DNA of 36,488 nt from Candidatus Hydrogenedentota bacterium (GTDB lineage Bacteria > Hydrogenedentota > Hydrogenedentia > Hydrogenedentales > JAGMZX01). Positions 25,680 through 33,532 of the stretch are shown here, in pieces. Under the pieces are notes generated by a model. The model saw only the letters and a program-made list of their open reading frames with translations, was not told where the DNA came from and did no database searches. The number at the start of each line of letters is the position of its first letter. Position 1 is the first letter of the stretch. The stretch is from assembly GCA_029556545.1 (NCBI GenBank), contig JAKQEQ010000053.1:1-36488 (forward strand), written 5' to 3'. The translations under genes were made by a program, and so were the position numbers.

Positions 25680-25961
25680 CTATGAGAGATGTTGCCGGAG
25701 CGCGCCCCCCTCGTCTTTATTGTCGATTCCTGCGCACCGTACAGGAGCACTATACAAGCCTGAATCTGCTACAGTCTTGCTAGGCTTTGCGGGATTCTGA
25801 TGTGTAGAGACAGGAGTTGGTGCAAGGGAAACCGCCGCCGATTCCGTCTTGAACGCGTTCAGAGGTGGCAGAGCCGATACCGCGGCGCCCATATCGCCAA
25901 GGTCAAGGCGCATGTAGTGCTGCATCGTCAACGCCGGGCTGCTTTGCGTTCTTCTTGTTGA
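25680..25961 (-). pseudogene. C-terminal remnant of a tyrosine recombinase
   Basis: The frame is open from a stop at 25962 to a stop at 25680. It starts with SSPALTMQHYMRLDLGDM and then AAVSALPPL, which matches the end of phage-type integrases, where the Tyr of the T-M-x-x-Y pattern is the nucleophile. The R-H-R part of the active site is missing. The remainder is Pro/Thr-rich. It lies 10 nt from the tRNA-Lys fragment and faces it, the usual tRNA/integrase arrangement. Confidence 0.5.
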
Positions 25962-26171
25962 TTAGCGGCTTCCGATACGGCGTCGAATTGCCGGTGGACT
26001 TGTACTTGGCAATCTGGTCGTCGACAAGGGCGTGGTGTTCGCGCGTTTGGCGGGGGGGCCGCGGAAGAACTGCCGCGGTATGGTATGCTCAGGCTGTTGC
26101 CGGTGACCGGAGGCGCGATTGCGGCGGTCCGTGCATCGTGTGGCGCGTGTGACGAGGCAGGGGAAGTCGTC
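25962..26171. other. Spacer, no gene supported
   Basis: Short frames on both strands look like shadows or Arg-rich noise. On the minus strand the region just above 25962 may contain further broken integrase sequence, but no motif is clear. Confidence 0.4.
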
Positions 26172-26660
26172 ATGGCTCAGGACGAGGGTCTGCCAGGCAC
26201 GTTTGTGTGCCCCGTGTGTGGCGCGAAACAGCGGGTGGGCGCGGGCGGGGGAGAGGAGGATGTCGCTTGTTCGGTTTGCGGGATGTACATCACCAATGCC
26301 GTCGCGTCGCCGTCGCCGCCGGGGAACGCGTTTGCGGTGCGTGTCGCGACAAAGGCGGATCTTCTGAGGTTGCGCGCGAAGTGGGGGGCGCTTCTCGCCG
26401 GGATAGTGGCGCCGCTGCTTATCTTGGCGCCGATGTCTCTCTTGGTCGGTGCTTCGGGCAGCGCACAGAGCTTGCGCCTCTGCACGGTGAACCTGTTGCT
26501 TGCGGCGCTTCACGGCTATGCGCTTATGGTCGGCAGCTACAGTCCCGAGATCATTTCGAGAATTGTCCGGGTTGATATGGATCGCCGCCTGCTTCTTGCG
26601 CTGTTTCTTCCTGCTTTTCTGGTCGCGCTCTTTCTCGGGTACTACACGTACAGTCCTTGA
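26172..26660 (+). CDS. Zinc-ribbon membrane protein
   Basis: A 162-residue protein. Residues about 8-40 hold two C-x2-C pairs (CPVC and CSVC) of a zinc-ribbon. Three hydrophobic segments follow (ALLAGIVAPLLILAPMSLLV, VNLLLAALHGYALMVGS, LLLALFLPAFLVALFLGYY). I chose ATG 26172 (MAQDEGLPGTF) because GGGGAAG is 5 nt upstream and the ribbon then sits at the N-terminus. A longer frame reaches 26085. The function is unknown. Confidence 0.7.
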   Translation: MAQDEGLPGTFVCPVCGAKQRVGAGGGEEDVACSVCGMYITNAVASPSPPGNAFAVRVATKADLLRLRAKWGALLAGIVAPLLILAPMSLLVGASGSAQSLRLCTVNLLLAALHGYALMVGSYSPEIISRIVRVDMDRRLLLALFLPAFLVALFLGYYTYSP

Positions 26661-26758
26661 AGCCGTCCAAGGTGGGAGGCATGCCGAGCCGTTAGCGGCA
26701 GTGCCCGGGACGGGCCGGAAAGCGCGCTGGGCGTGCCCTGTGGTAGAATGCCCGCGCC

Positions 26759-27373
26759 ATGAATCTTCCGAACAAATTGACGGTAAGCCGGTGCCTGCTG
26801 ACGATTATCTTCGTGGGCTTCATGTCGTTCGACCACGTGGCGGCGTATCTGCTGGGGTTGGTCACGTTTATCATCGCGGCGATCACGGACTACTACGACG
26901 GAAAGATCGCTCGGGAGCGCAACCTCATCACCAATTTCGGGAAACTGCTCGACCCCGTGGCGGATAAAGTGCTCATGGTCTCGGCGTTCGTCATGCTGAT
27001 GCAGGTGCCCGAACTGCACGTGCCGGGCTGGACGATCGTCGTCATCCTCGCCCGCGAGTTCCTGGTTACGGGCGCGCGGTCGCTGGCGGCGGTCGAAGGC
27101 TCGGTTATCGCGGCGAGCATCTACGGCAAGCGGAAGACGGTGTTCCAGATGACTTACGTGATCACGTTTCTTTCGGTGGTGGTCGCGCTGCGGCTCGCGG
27201 CGTTGCTGCCGCCGGTTGCGGCGCTGTTGCCGGGCGGGATCGACGCCTGGCGCGGCGCGCTCGCGCCGGTGTCGCTCGTGACCATCGTGCTAATTGCCGT
27301 CTACACCCTCTACTCGGGAGCGCGCTTCGCCTGGCAGAACTGGAAGGCGCTCCGGCTCGATTCCGCGGTATGA
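26759..27373 (+). CDS. pgsA: CDP-alcohol phosphatidyltransferase, probably phosphatidylglycerophosphate synthase
   Basis: A 204-residue inner-membrane enzyme that joins CDP-diacylglycerol and glycerol 3-phosphate, the first step to phosphatidylglycerol. The family motif D-x2-D-G-x2-A-R-x8-G-x3-D-x3-D is complete (Asp 44, 47, 65, 69). About five to six hydrophobic segments are visible. The stop overlaps the alr start by ATGA. The choice of glycerol 3-phosphate rather than another alcohol rests on overall resemblance. Confidence 0.88.
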   Translation: MNLPNKLTVSRCLLTIIFVGFMSFDHVAAYLLGLVTFIIAAITDYYDGKIARERNLITNFGKLLDPVADKVLMVSAFVMLMQVPELHVPGWTIVVILAREFLVTGARSLAAVEGSVIAASIYGKRKTVFQMTYVITFLSVVVALRLAALLPPVAALLPGGIDAWRGALAPVSLVTIVLIAVYTLYSGARFAWQNWKALRLDSAV

Positions 27374-28491
27374 ACCCGACCGCCCCATCGCGCGCCATCG
27401 TTGACCTGCGTTGCTACGCGCACAACCTCGGCGTCGTGCGCAAGCTCGTGGGCGATAACGTCGCCATCGCGGCGGTCGTGAAGGCGGACGCCTACGGGCA
27501 CGGCCTGCTGCCCCTCGCGCAGAAGGCGCTCGAGACGCACGTCGCCATGCTCGGCGTCGCCACCGTGGACGAAGGCCTCCAACTGCGCAAGGCGGGCATT
27601 CGCGCGCCGATCCTCGTGCTCTTCCAGCCGAACCGCGAGGCGCTGGCCGTGGCCGTCGCGCACCGGCTGACGCTCATGGTCTGCGACGTCGAGACCGCGC
27701 GCGCGCTGGACGAGGCCGCGCTCAAGGCGAACAAGGTCATGCCCATCCACTGCATGATCGACACCGGCATGGGCCGCCAAGGCTTCCACCTGGAGACCGC
27801 GCCCGAGCAGCTCCAGTTCTTGACCCGCGTGCCGCGCATCGACATCGAGGGCCTCGCCACGCATTTCCCCGTGGCCGACAAGGCCGAGGACCCCTTTACG
27901 GAGAATCAGATCAGGACCTTTAAGCAGTTCCTCAAGCTCGCCGCCAAGACCGGCATCCCCTTCGAAACGGCCCACGCTGCCAACAGCGCCGCCATACTCA
28001 ACTATCCCGCCGCGCACTTCGACCTCGTCCGGCCCGGTCTCATGACCTACGGCGTCTGGCCCGTCGAGGGCCCGCCCAAGCCGGGCCTGATCCTGCCCGT
28101 GATCCGGTGGGAGACCCGCGTCACTCAGGTCAAGACTCTCGAAGCGGGATCGAGCGTCAGCTATGGCCGCACCTACACCACCCCCGACCGGATGCGCGCC
28201 GCCGTGCTGCCCATCGGTTACGCCGACGGCTATAAGCACAGCCTCTCGAACAAGGCCGACGTCCTCATCCGCGGCGTCCGCTGCCCCGTCCGCGGCGCCG
28301 TATGCATGGACCAGACCGTCGTCGAAGTCACCCGCGTCCCCGACGTCGCCGAAGGCGACATCGCTACCCTTATCGGCAACGACGGCGACGAAACCGTCAC
28401 CGTCGAGGAACTTGCCCGCCACGCCGGCACCATCCCCTACGACATTCTCACCGGCATCGGCAACCGCGTGCCAAGGGAGTATGTAGCGTAG
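27370..28491 (+). CDS. alr: Alanine racemase
   Basis: A 373-residue PLP enzyme that makes D-alanine for peptidoglycan. The PLP lysine is Lys38 in VVKADAYGHG. The second catalytic base is Tyr265 in SYGRTY. GYADGY and the late CMDQTVVEV motif are present. The length is typical. Its ATG overlaps the pgsA stop, so the two are one operon. The gene ends in a nested palindrome that separates it from the convergent pncB. Confidence 0.95.
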   Translation: MNPTAPSRAIVDLRCYAHNLGVVRKLVGDNVAIAAVVKADAYGHGLLPLAQKALETHVAMLGVATVDEGLQLRKAGIRAPILVLFQPNREALAVAVAHRLTLMVCDVETARALDEAALKANKVMPIHCMIDTGMGRQGFHLETAPEQLQFLTRVPRIDIEGLATHFPVADKAEDPFTENQIRTFKQFLKLAAKTGIPFETAHAANSAAILNYPAAHFDLVRPGLMTYGVWPVEGPPKPGLILPVIRWETRVTQVKTLEAGSSVSYGRTYTTPDRMRAAVLPIGYADGYKHSLSNKADVLIRGVRCPVRGAVCMDQTVVEVTRVPDVAEGDIATLIGNDGDETVTVEELARHAGTIPYDILTGIGNRVPREYVA

Positions 28492-28541
28492 CACGGGCGT
28501 CCCGCCCGTGATTGAAGACATGGGCAAGATGCCCATGCTAC
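28488..28541. repeat. Nested palindrome between convergent alr and pncB
   Basis: Outer arms GTAGC/GCTAC enclose two hairpins: CACGGGCG-TCC-CGCCCGTG (28492-28510) and ATGGGCA-AGA-TGCCCAT (28520-28536). This is a REP-like element in the position of a shared terminator. It begins within the alr stop. Confidence 0.7.
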
Positions 28542-28545
28542 GGGG

Positions 28546-30015
28546 TCACGCGAGGTCGGGGTTGTCGAGCATGGCGTCTTTCATGGCGCCGATGTCGGTG
28601 GAGAGGAGGACGTGGTAGATTTCGGGGTTGCGCAGGCGCTTGAATTCGTCGGGCAATGCGGCGATTTGCGCTTGGGCGCGGGCGCGGATTTCCTGGATGG
28701 GCGGCGGGTCGCCGATGCGGCGTCCGTCTCGGAAGGCGGGCTGCAAGAGGGCTTCGGCGCGGGCGGCGGGCTCGGGCAGGTGCGCCTCGTGGTGGGGGCG
28801 CACGCGGTGGCGTCCGGTGATGACGCCGGATTCGGCCCAAGGCTCGCCGGCGCGGTAGATGATGTCGCCGATGGGTTCGCCGTCGGCGTTGTGATAGCGC
28901 ACGAGTTCCTTGCGCGCGGGGTCGGTGGCCTTGTCGAGGTTGGAGGAGATCTTCATGCGCGGGGCCCAGACGCCGTTTTCCTTCACGGCGACGAGTTTGT
29001 AGACGCCGTTGAGGGAGGGGCAGTCGAAGGAGGTGATGAGGTGGGTGCCGACGCCCCAGGCGTTGATCTTCGCGCCTTGGCGCTTGAGGTCGGCGATGAT
29101 GTCTTCCTCGAGGTCGTTCGAGGCGACGATGAGCGGGTCGTCGAGTCCGGCGTCGCGCATCATGCGGTAAGCGATCTTGCTGAGTTTGGCGAGGTCGCCG
29201 GAATCGAGGCGGATAGCGGGCCGCACGGGGACGCCCAGCGCGCGCATCTCCTGGAAGGCTTTGATGGCGTTGGGCACGCCGCTTTTTACGGTGTCGTAGG
29301 TGTCGACCAGGAGCACGCAGCGCTCGGGGTAGAGCCGGGCGAAGGCGCGGAAGGCGTCGAGTTCGTTGGGGTAGCTCATGACCCAGCTATGGGCGTGGGT
29401 ACCGGTGACGGGGATGCCGTAGGTCTTGCCGGCCAGCACGTTCGAGGTGGCGGTGCATCCGCCGATGTAGGCGGCGCGCGAACCGCTCACGCCGCCGTCC
29501 GGGCCGTGGGCGCGGCGGAGTCCGAACTCGATGACGGGTTCGCCGTTGGCGGCGAGGCAGATGCGGGCGGCTTTCGTGGCGATCAGGGTCTGGTAGTTGA
29601 GGAAATTGAGGAGGGCGGTCTCGATGAGTTGCGTCTCGAAGAGGGTGCCGTCGACCTGAAGTATGGGTTCGAAGGGGAATACGAGCGACCCCTCGGGCAC
29701 GGCGTGGACCTCGCACGTGGGCCGGAACTCGCGGAGGAAATCGAGGAACGCCGGCTCGAACATGTTGAGGGACGCGACGTAGGCGAGGTCGTCGTCGTTG
29801 AAGCGAAGGTGTTCGAGGTATTCGAGGAACGGGCCGAGCCCCGCCATGACGCTGAAGCCGGCGTGGGGGGGGAGACTGCGGAAGAAGTAGTTGAAGCAGG
29901 CTTGCTGCTTGATGCGGCCCTCCTTCCAGTAGCCGGCCATCATGGTCAGTTCGTAGAAGTCCGTCAGCAGCGCGAGCCCCTTGCGTGCAAACCACGGGTC
30001 GATAGGGCCGCTCAT
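28546..30015 (-). CDS. pncB: Nicotinate phosphoribosyltransferase
   Basis: A 489-residue enzyme of NAD salvage (nicotinate plus PRPP, with ATP). Recognised by the N-terminal ALLTDFYELTMMAGYWKEG, FNYFFRSLPPHAGFSVMAGL, NFLNYQTLIATKAARI, the catalytic-histidine segment GTHAHSWVMSYPNE and RLDSGDLAKLS. The start overlaps the pncA stop as ATGA. The C-terminus extends with an Arg-rich tail. It completes the Nudix-pncA-pncB operon. Confidence 0.94.
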   Translation of the reverse strand: MSGPIDPWFARKGLALLTDFYELTMMAGYWKEGRIKQQACFNYFFRSLPPHAGFSVMAGLGPFLEYLEHLRFNDDDLAYVASLNMFEPAFLDFLREFRPTCEVHAVPEGSLVFPFEPILQVDGTLFETQLIETALLNFLNYQTLIATKAARICLAANGEPVIEFGLRRAHGPDGGVSGSRAAYIGGCTATSNVLAGKTYGIPVTGTHAHSWVMSYPNELDAFRAFARLYPERCVLLVDTYDTVKSGVPNAIKAFQEMRALGVPVRPAIRLDSGDLAKLSKIAYRMMRDAGLDDPLIVASNDLEEDIIADLKRQGAKINAWGVGTHLITSFDCPSLNGVYKLVAVKENGVWAPRMKISSNLDKATDPARKELVRYHNADGEPIGDIIYRAGEPWAESGVITGRHRVRPHHEAHLPEPAARAEALLQPAFRDGRRIGDPPPIQEIRARAQAQIAALPDEFKRLRNPEIYHVLLSTDIGAMKDAMLDNPDLA

Positions 30016-30584
30016 TCGAAGTCTCCGGAACGCACCATGTGTACGCCGGCGGCGCGCATCTCCTCGATCGCCGCCTCCTCCGTTTCGCGGGCGACGCCCC
30101 GGCAGCCATCGGCGACGAGATAGGTGTCAAAGCCGTGGCCGAGGGCATCGAGCGCCGTCGCGCGCACGCAATAATCCGTCGCGAGACCCGTTACAAACAG
30201 CCGCTGGATGCCCCAGCCCTGCAGCTTCTCGACGAGGTCGGGTTCGCCGTCGAAGGCGCTGTACGCCTCCTTGTCCCGGTTCATGCCTTTGCTAACGACG
30301 AGGGCGTCCATGGGCACGATGAGGTCTCCGTGAAACTCCGCGCCCGGCGAGTCCTCGACACAGTGTTCCGGCCAACTGCCGTCGCGGTAGTCCGGCGGCT
30401 CGTGGAAGCTGCAATGGTCGCGCGGGTGCCAGTCCCGCGAGTATACGGCCCGGTGGAACTTCGGGATAATATGGTTAATCGCCGCCACGACGAGGTGCCC
30501 GTCGGTCACGGGCAGCGCGCCGCCGGGGCAGAAATCATTCTGGACGTCGACAACGATGATCGCGTCCGTATCCTGCACGACCAT
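30012..30584 (-). CDS. pncA: Nicotinamidase
   Basis: A 190-residue enzyme that deamidates nicotinamide to nicotinate, the substrate of the next gene. The catalytic triad is visible: Asp in IIVVDVQNDF, Lys in VVSKGMN and Cys in ATDYCV. The metal-binding D-x-H-x3-H is SRDWHPRDH. Three in-frame starts exist (GTG 30593, ATG 30590, ATG 30584). I prefer 30584 because AAGGAG is 8 nt from it. Confidence 0.93.
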   Translation of the reverse strand: MVVQDTDAIIVVDVQNDFCPGGALPVTDGHLVVAAINHIIPKFHRAVYSRDWHPRDHCSFHEPPDYRDGSWPEHCVEDSPGAEFHGDLIVPMDALVVSKGMNRDKEAYSAFDGEPDLVEKLQGWGIQRLFVTGLATDYCVRATALDALGHGFDTYLVADGCRGVARETEEAAIEEMRAAGVHMVRSGDFE

Positions 30585-30589
30585 GCCCA

Positions 30590-31042
30590 TCACTCCTTAC
30601 ACACACATCGTAGAGCGTACTCCAGTATTCGCGCATGGTCAAATGCGAGGGGCGGCGGCGCATCCGCCGGAAACCACCGCGCGGCCCGCGCGTCATCGGC
30701 GGCCTGCGGCGAGACCTTGCGCCAGTCCGCCTCGCCGACGTAGGCGACGGCAATCGAGCGGCCCCGCGGGTCGCGGCCCGGATCGCCGAAGGCGTGGAAC
30801 TGCCGCAGCGGAATCCCCGTCAGCCCGGTCTCTTCATCGAGTTCCCGGGCGGCCGCCGCATCGAGCGTCTCGTCCATTTCGACGAAGCCGCCGGGGAACG
30901 CCCAACTTCCCGCGAACGGCGCGTGCTTGCGCTCGATGAGCAGCACTTCCCTTCGCCCGTCGCGGACCGTGAAGACCACGGCGTCGACGGTGACCATCGG
31001 CCTCGGGTAGGGGTAGACGAATTGCGATCGCGAAGCGGCCAT
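30590..31042 (-). CDS. Nudix hydrolase
   Basis: A 150-residue Nudix protein. The box G-x5-E-x7-R-E-L-x-E-E-x-G-L is intact (GFVEMDETLDAAAARELDEE, then TGL). It would hydrolyse a nucleoside diphosphate derivative. Its place before pncA and pncB suggests ADP-ribose or an NAD breakdown product. ATG 31042 is chosen because GGGAG is about 9 nt upstream. The longer frame to 31165 has no support. The stop is adjacent to or overlaps the pncA start region. Confidence 0.9.
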   Translation of the reverse strand: MAASRSQFVYPYPRPMVTVDAVVFTVRDGRREVLLIERKHAPFAGSWAFPGGFVEMDETLDAAAARELDEETGLTGIPLRQFHAFGDPGRDPRGRSIAVAYVGEADWRKVSPQAADDARAARWFPADAPPPLAFDHARILEYALRCVCKE

Positions 31043-31276
31043 GATCTGTGCTCCCGCTTGGTGATGGACGACATGGACTCTGAATGGGTTGGATGGACCC
31101 CGCGCCGCGCACAGCGGACCAAGTGAACCAGCAGAGCAAGGTTCGCCGGGCCAACCCCCGCCCACTTCAAGTTCTGTTCATCTTCACCCTTCACCCTATC
31201 CTACCGAACCGGCCCGCTTTACCCCAAGGCGGCGCCTTCGCTATGCTTCCGCCCGACAGTGTGGAGGGAACAAACG

Positions 31277-32329
31277 ATGCGCGCGCCCATCGGGATTGGG
31301 GTCCTGAGTTTCGCCCACGGCCACGTGCAACTCTATGTCGACGTGATGAAGCATTTCCCCGATGTGCGGCTCGTGGCCGCCTACGACGACAACGAGGCGC
31401 GCGGCCAGGCGGTCTGCGACGCGGCGGGCATGCGCTTCACGCCGCACATCGAGGACGTGCTCGACAATCCCGAGGTGCAGGCCGTCATGATCGGCGGCGA
31501 GACCAGCCGCCACGAGGAACTGGCCGTCGCGGCCGCGCGCGCGGGCAAGCACATCCTGCTGCAAAAGCCGATGGCGTTCACGCTCGAGGCCTGTGACGCC
31601 ATCATCACGGCGGCGGCGCGGGCCGGCATTCACTTCTCGATGGCGTTCCAGATGCGGCACGACCCCGCGAACCAGCGCATTCGCGAGATCGTGCGATCGG
31701 GCGAGATCGGGCGGATCGCGGTCGTGCGGCGCCGCCACTGCATCGGCTGCCTGCTCGATCCCCAGTTCGCGACGGGGTGGACCAAGTGGCACACCGAGGC
31801 CGACAAGAACAAGGGCATGTTCATGGACGACGCGGTCCACGCCGCGGACTGGTTCCACTGGACCGTCGGCAAGCCCGTAAGCGTCATCGCCGAGATCGAC
31901 AATGTCATCACGCAAATCGCGCCGGACGATAACGGCGTCGCCGTGTATCGTTTCGAGCACGGGGAAATGGGCATCCTGCTCAACAGTTCGACGGTGATGG
32001 CGGCGGAGAACACGACGGAAATCTACGGGGAGCGGGGCTGCCTCATCCAGAATTACGGCGACGCGCCCTCCTGCGGCGTGCCCCGCCGCCCGGACGGCCC
32101 CGCCGTCAAGGTGTTCCATTACGGCCAGGCGGAATGGGAGGCGCTCGACGTGCCCATCCCCGCGAGCCACGGCGACCGCATCCGCGCCGTGCCGCGCCCC
32201 TGGGTGGACAGCCTCCTGGACGAGACGGCGCCCGCCGCGGACGCCCACGACGGGCGCGTCGCGACGGAGATGATTCTCGGGGCGTATCAGGCGGCCGCCG
32301 CGGGCCGCCGCGTGCGCTTTCCCCTGTAA
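31277..32329 (+). CDS. Gfo/Idh/MocA-family oxidoreductase
   Basis: A 350-residue NAD(P)-dependent dehydrogenase of sugars or inositols. The Rossmann N-terminus reads IGIGVLSFAHGHVQLY, so the usual G-x-G-x2-G is replaced. The EKP motif is QKPMA. The substrate side has DDAVHAADWFHW. GGAGGG precedes ATG 31277 by 8 nt. The substrate cannot be deduced. It lies alone between divergent and convergent neighbours. Confidence 0.88.
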   Translation: MRAPIGIGVLSFAHGHVQLYVDVMKHFPDVRLVAAYDDNEARGQAVCDAAGMRFTPHIEDVLDNPEVQAVMIGGETSRHEELAVAAARAGKHILLQKPMAFTLEACDAIITAAARAGIHFSMAFQMRHDPANQRIREIVRSGEIGRIAVVRRRHCIGCLLDPQFATGWTKWHTEADKNKGMFMDDAVHAADWFHWTVGKPVSVIAEIDNVITQIAPDDNGVAVYRFEHGEMGILLNSSTVMAAENTTEIYGERGCLIQNYGDAPSCGVPRRPDGPAVKVFHYGQAEWEALDVPIPASHGDRIRAVPRPWVDSLLDETAPAADAHDGRVATEMILGAYQAAAAGRRVRFPL

Positions 32330-32334
32330 CGCCG

Positions 32335-32862
32335 CTACGGCGCCGCCAAGCGTGCCGCCGTAAACTCACCCTCGACCAGCACCGGGATCGAACCCGTGGA
32401 TATGGTGAAGTACCACGTGCCCTCGAGCGTGTCCATAAAGCCGTCCTCGTCCTCGTCGGCGGTTATGGCCTCGAATACGGCGACGCTCGTGAAGCCCTCG
32501 ACGTTGTCCGAAGCCACGATGTTCAACGAGCCGTCGGGCTTCATCGAGCCGATCACGATGTCGTAAGATATCTGTTGGGGCAGGCCGAGGAGCACCGTAA
32601 GCACCATCACCTCCGGGCAATTGAAATCGAACGATATCTTGCCGGTCACGCTATGGTTCAGCGGATACACGTTCAACAGCGTTTCCTGCTTGAAGTCGAA
32701 GTGCAGCACGCATCCTACAGGCTCCTCGCCGAGAATGGGGATGTATGAACTCCATTCGCCCTGATACTTTCCCGTCGCATTGTACGGGGGCACCGGATAG
32801 AGCGGGCAGCCCGCCAGCGCGCCCGCAGCCACGCCTACGAGAATCGCTTCACGCCATCGCAT
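32335..32862 (-). CDS. Lipoprotein, paralog of the upstream gene
   Basis: A 175-residue lipoprotein. ATG 32862 gives a short signal peptide with lipobox LAGC. The body is beta-rich with GKYQGEWSS and a calcium-loop-like segment DEDEDGFMDTLEGTW. It shares this layout with the gene at 32903-33427, 40 nt upstream. Function unknown. Signal and paralogy are clear. Confidence 0.83.
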   Translation of the reverse strand: MRWREAILVGVAAGALAGCPLYPVPPYNATGKYQGEWSSYIPILGEEPVGCVLHFDFKQETLLNVYPLNHSVTGKISFDFNCPEVMVLTVLLGLPQQISYDIVIGSMKPDGSLNIVASDNVEGFTSVAVFEAITADEDEDGFMDTLEGTWYFTISTGSIPVLVEGEFTAARLAAP

Positions 32863-32902
32863 CGCTTCGTCCCCCTTTTTTTCGGGGTTTGTTCCTGCGG
32901 CG

Positions 32903-33427
32903 CTATCCCGCACTCGCGACGGCGGTCAAGCCGCCGCGCAACGTAATGATATTAGACCCGATTAACGCGCCAAAACTCCAATCGCCCTCGATTACGTCCA
33001 TCCTCCCGTCGTCGTCGGCGTCCTGGCCCCGCGCCGAAACGAACACGCCCTGACAGGTCAACTCCTCACACGCTCCGGACACGAAATACAGGCTACCGTC
33101 CGGCAGTTGCGCGCCCGTGAGGCTCAAATGGACGATGGCTGGGAAACCCAGTCGGCCGAGCTCGCGCAGCGCACCGGGGCAGGTCATGTTGAGCGTGATC
33201 GTGCCGCGCACGAGGTGGTCTTCCGGGAAACCCGCTTCCACGTCCTGTTCAAGCGCGACCGTGACCACGCATGAGATAACCTCGGAGGAACCTTCGAGCG
33301 TCGCCTCCCAGGTCCCCGAGTAGACGCCCGAACTGTCGAACGGCACAATCACGTACCCGATCGGACAACCGCAAAGCAGCAGCAGCGGCAAGGCCGCCCA
33401 CATCGACAACGCACGGTGCTTCTTCAT
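32903..33427 (-). CDS. Lipoprotein with a calcium-loop-like segment
   Basis: A 174-residue lipoprotein beginning MKKHRALSMWAALPLLLLCGC; the lipobox is LCGC. GVYSGTWEA and DADDDGRMDVIEGDW are the parts shared with its paralog. ATG 33427 is preferred because AGGA lies 8 nt upstream; 33436 is possible. Four further cysteines could form disulfides. Confidence 0.83.
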   Translation of the reverse strand: MKKHRALSMWAALPLLLLCGCPIGYVIVPFDSSGVYSGTWEATLEGSSEVISCVVTVALEQDVEAGFPEDHLVRGTITLNMTCPGALRELGRLGFPAIVHLSLTGAQLPDGSLYFVSGACEELTCQGVFVSARGQDADDDGRMDVIEGDWSFGALIGSNIITLRGGLTAVASAG

Positions 33428-33466
33428 GACGTTCATCCTATACCGTCCCTTGCCGTCTAAACGCAA

Positions 33467-33499
33467 GCGGGTTACCGGTCGCGGAGGCCGGTAACCCGC
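33467..33499 (-). terminator. 12-bp hairpin after the large surface protein gene
   Basis: GCGGGTTACCGG and CCGGTAACCCGC form a perfect 12-bp stem with a 9-nt loop, downstream of the stop at 33533 on the minus strand. It is followed there by TTGCGTTT, a weak T-rich tail, so factor-assisted termination is possible. Confidence 0.6.
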
Positions 33500-33532
33500 G
33501 CTCGACTTAAACTTATACGCGGCGGTCGCTCG

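Noticed and set aside
28612-30123. Long plus-strand frame opposite pncB
   Set aside because: Antisense shadow: no ribosome site or family resemblance.
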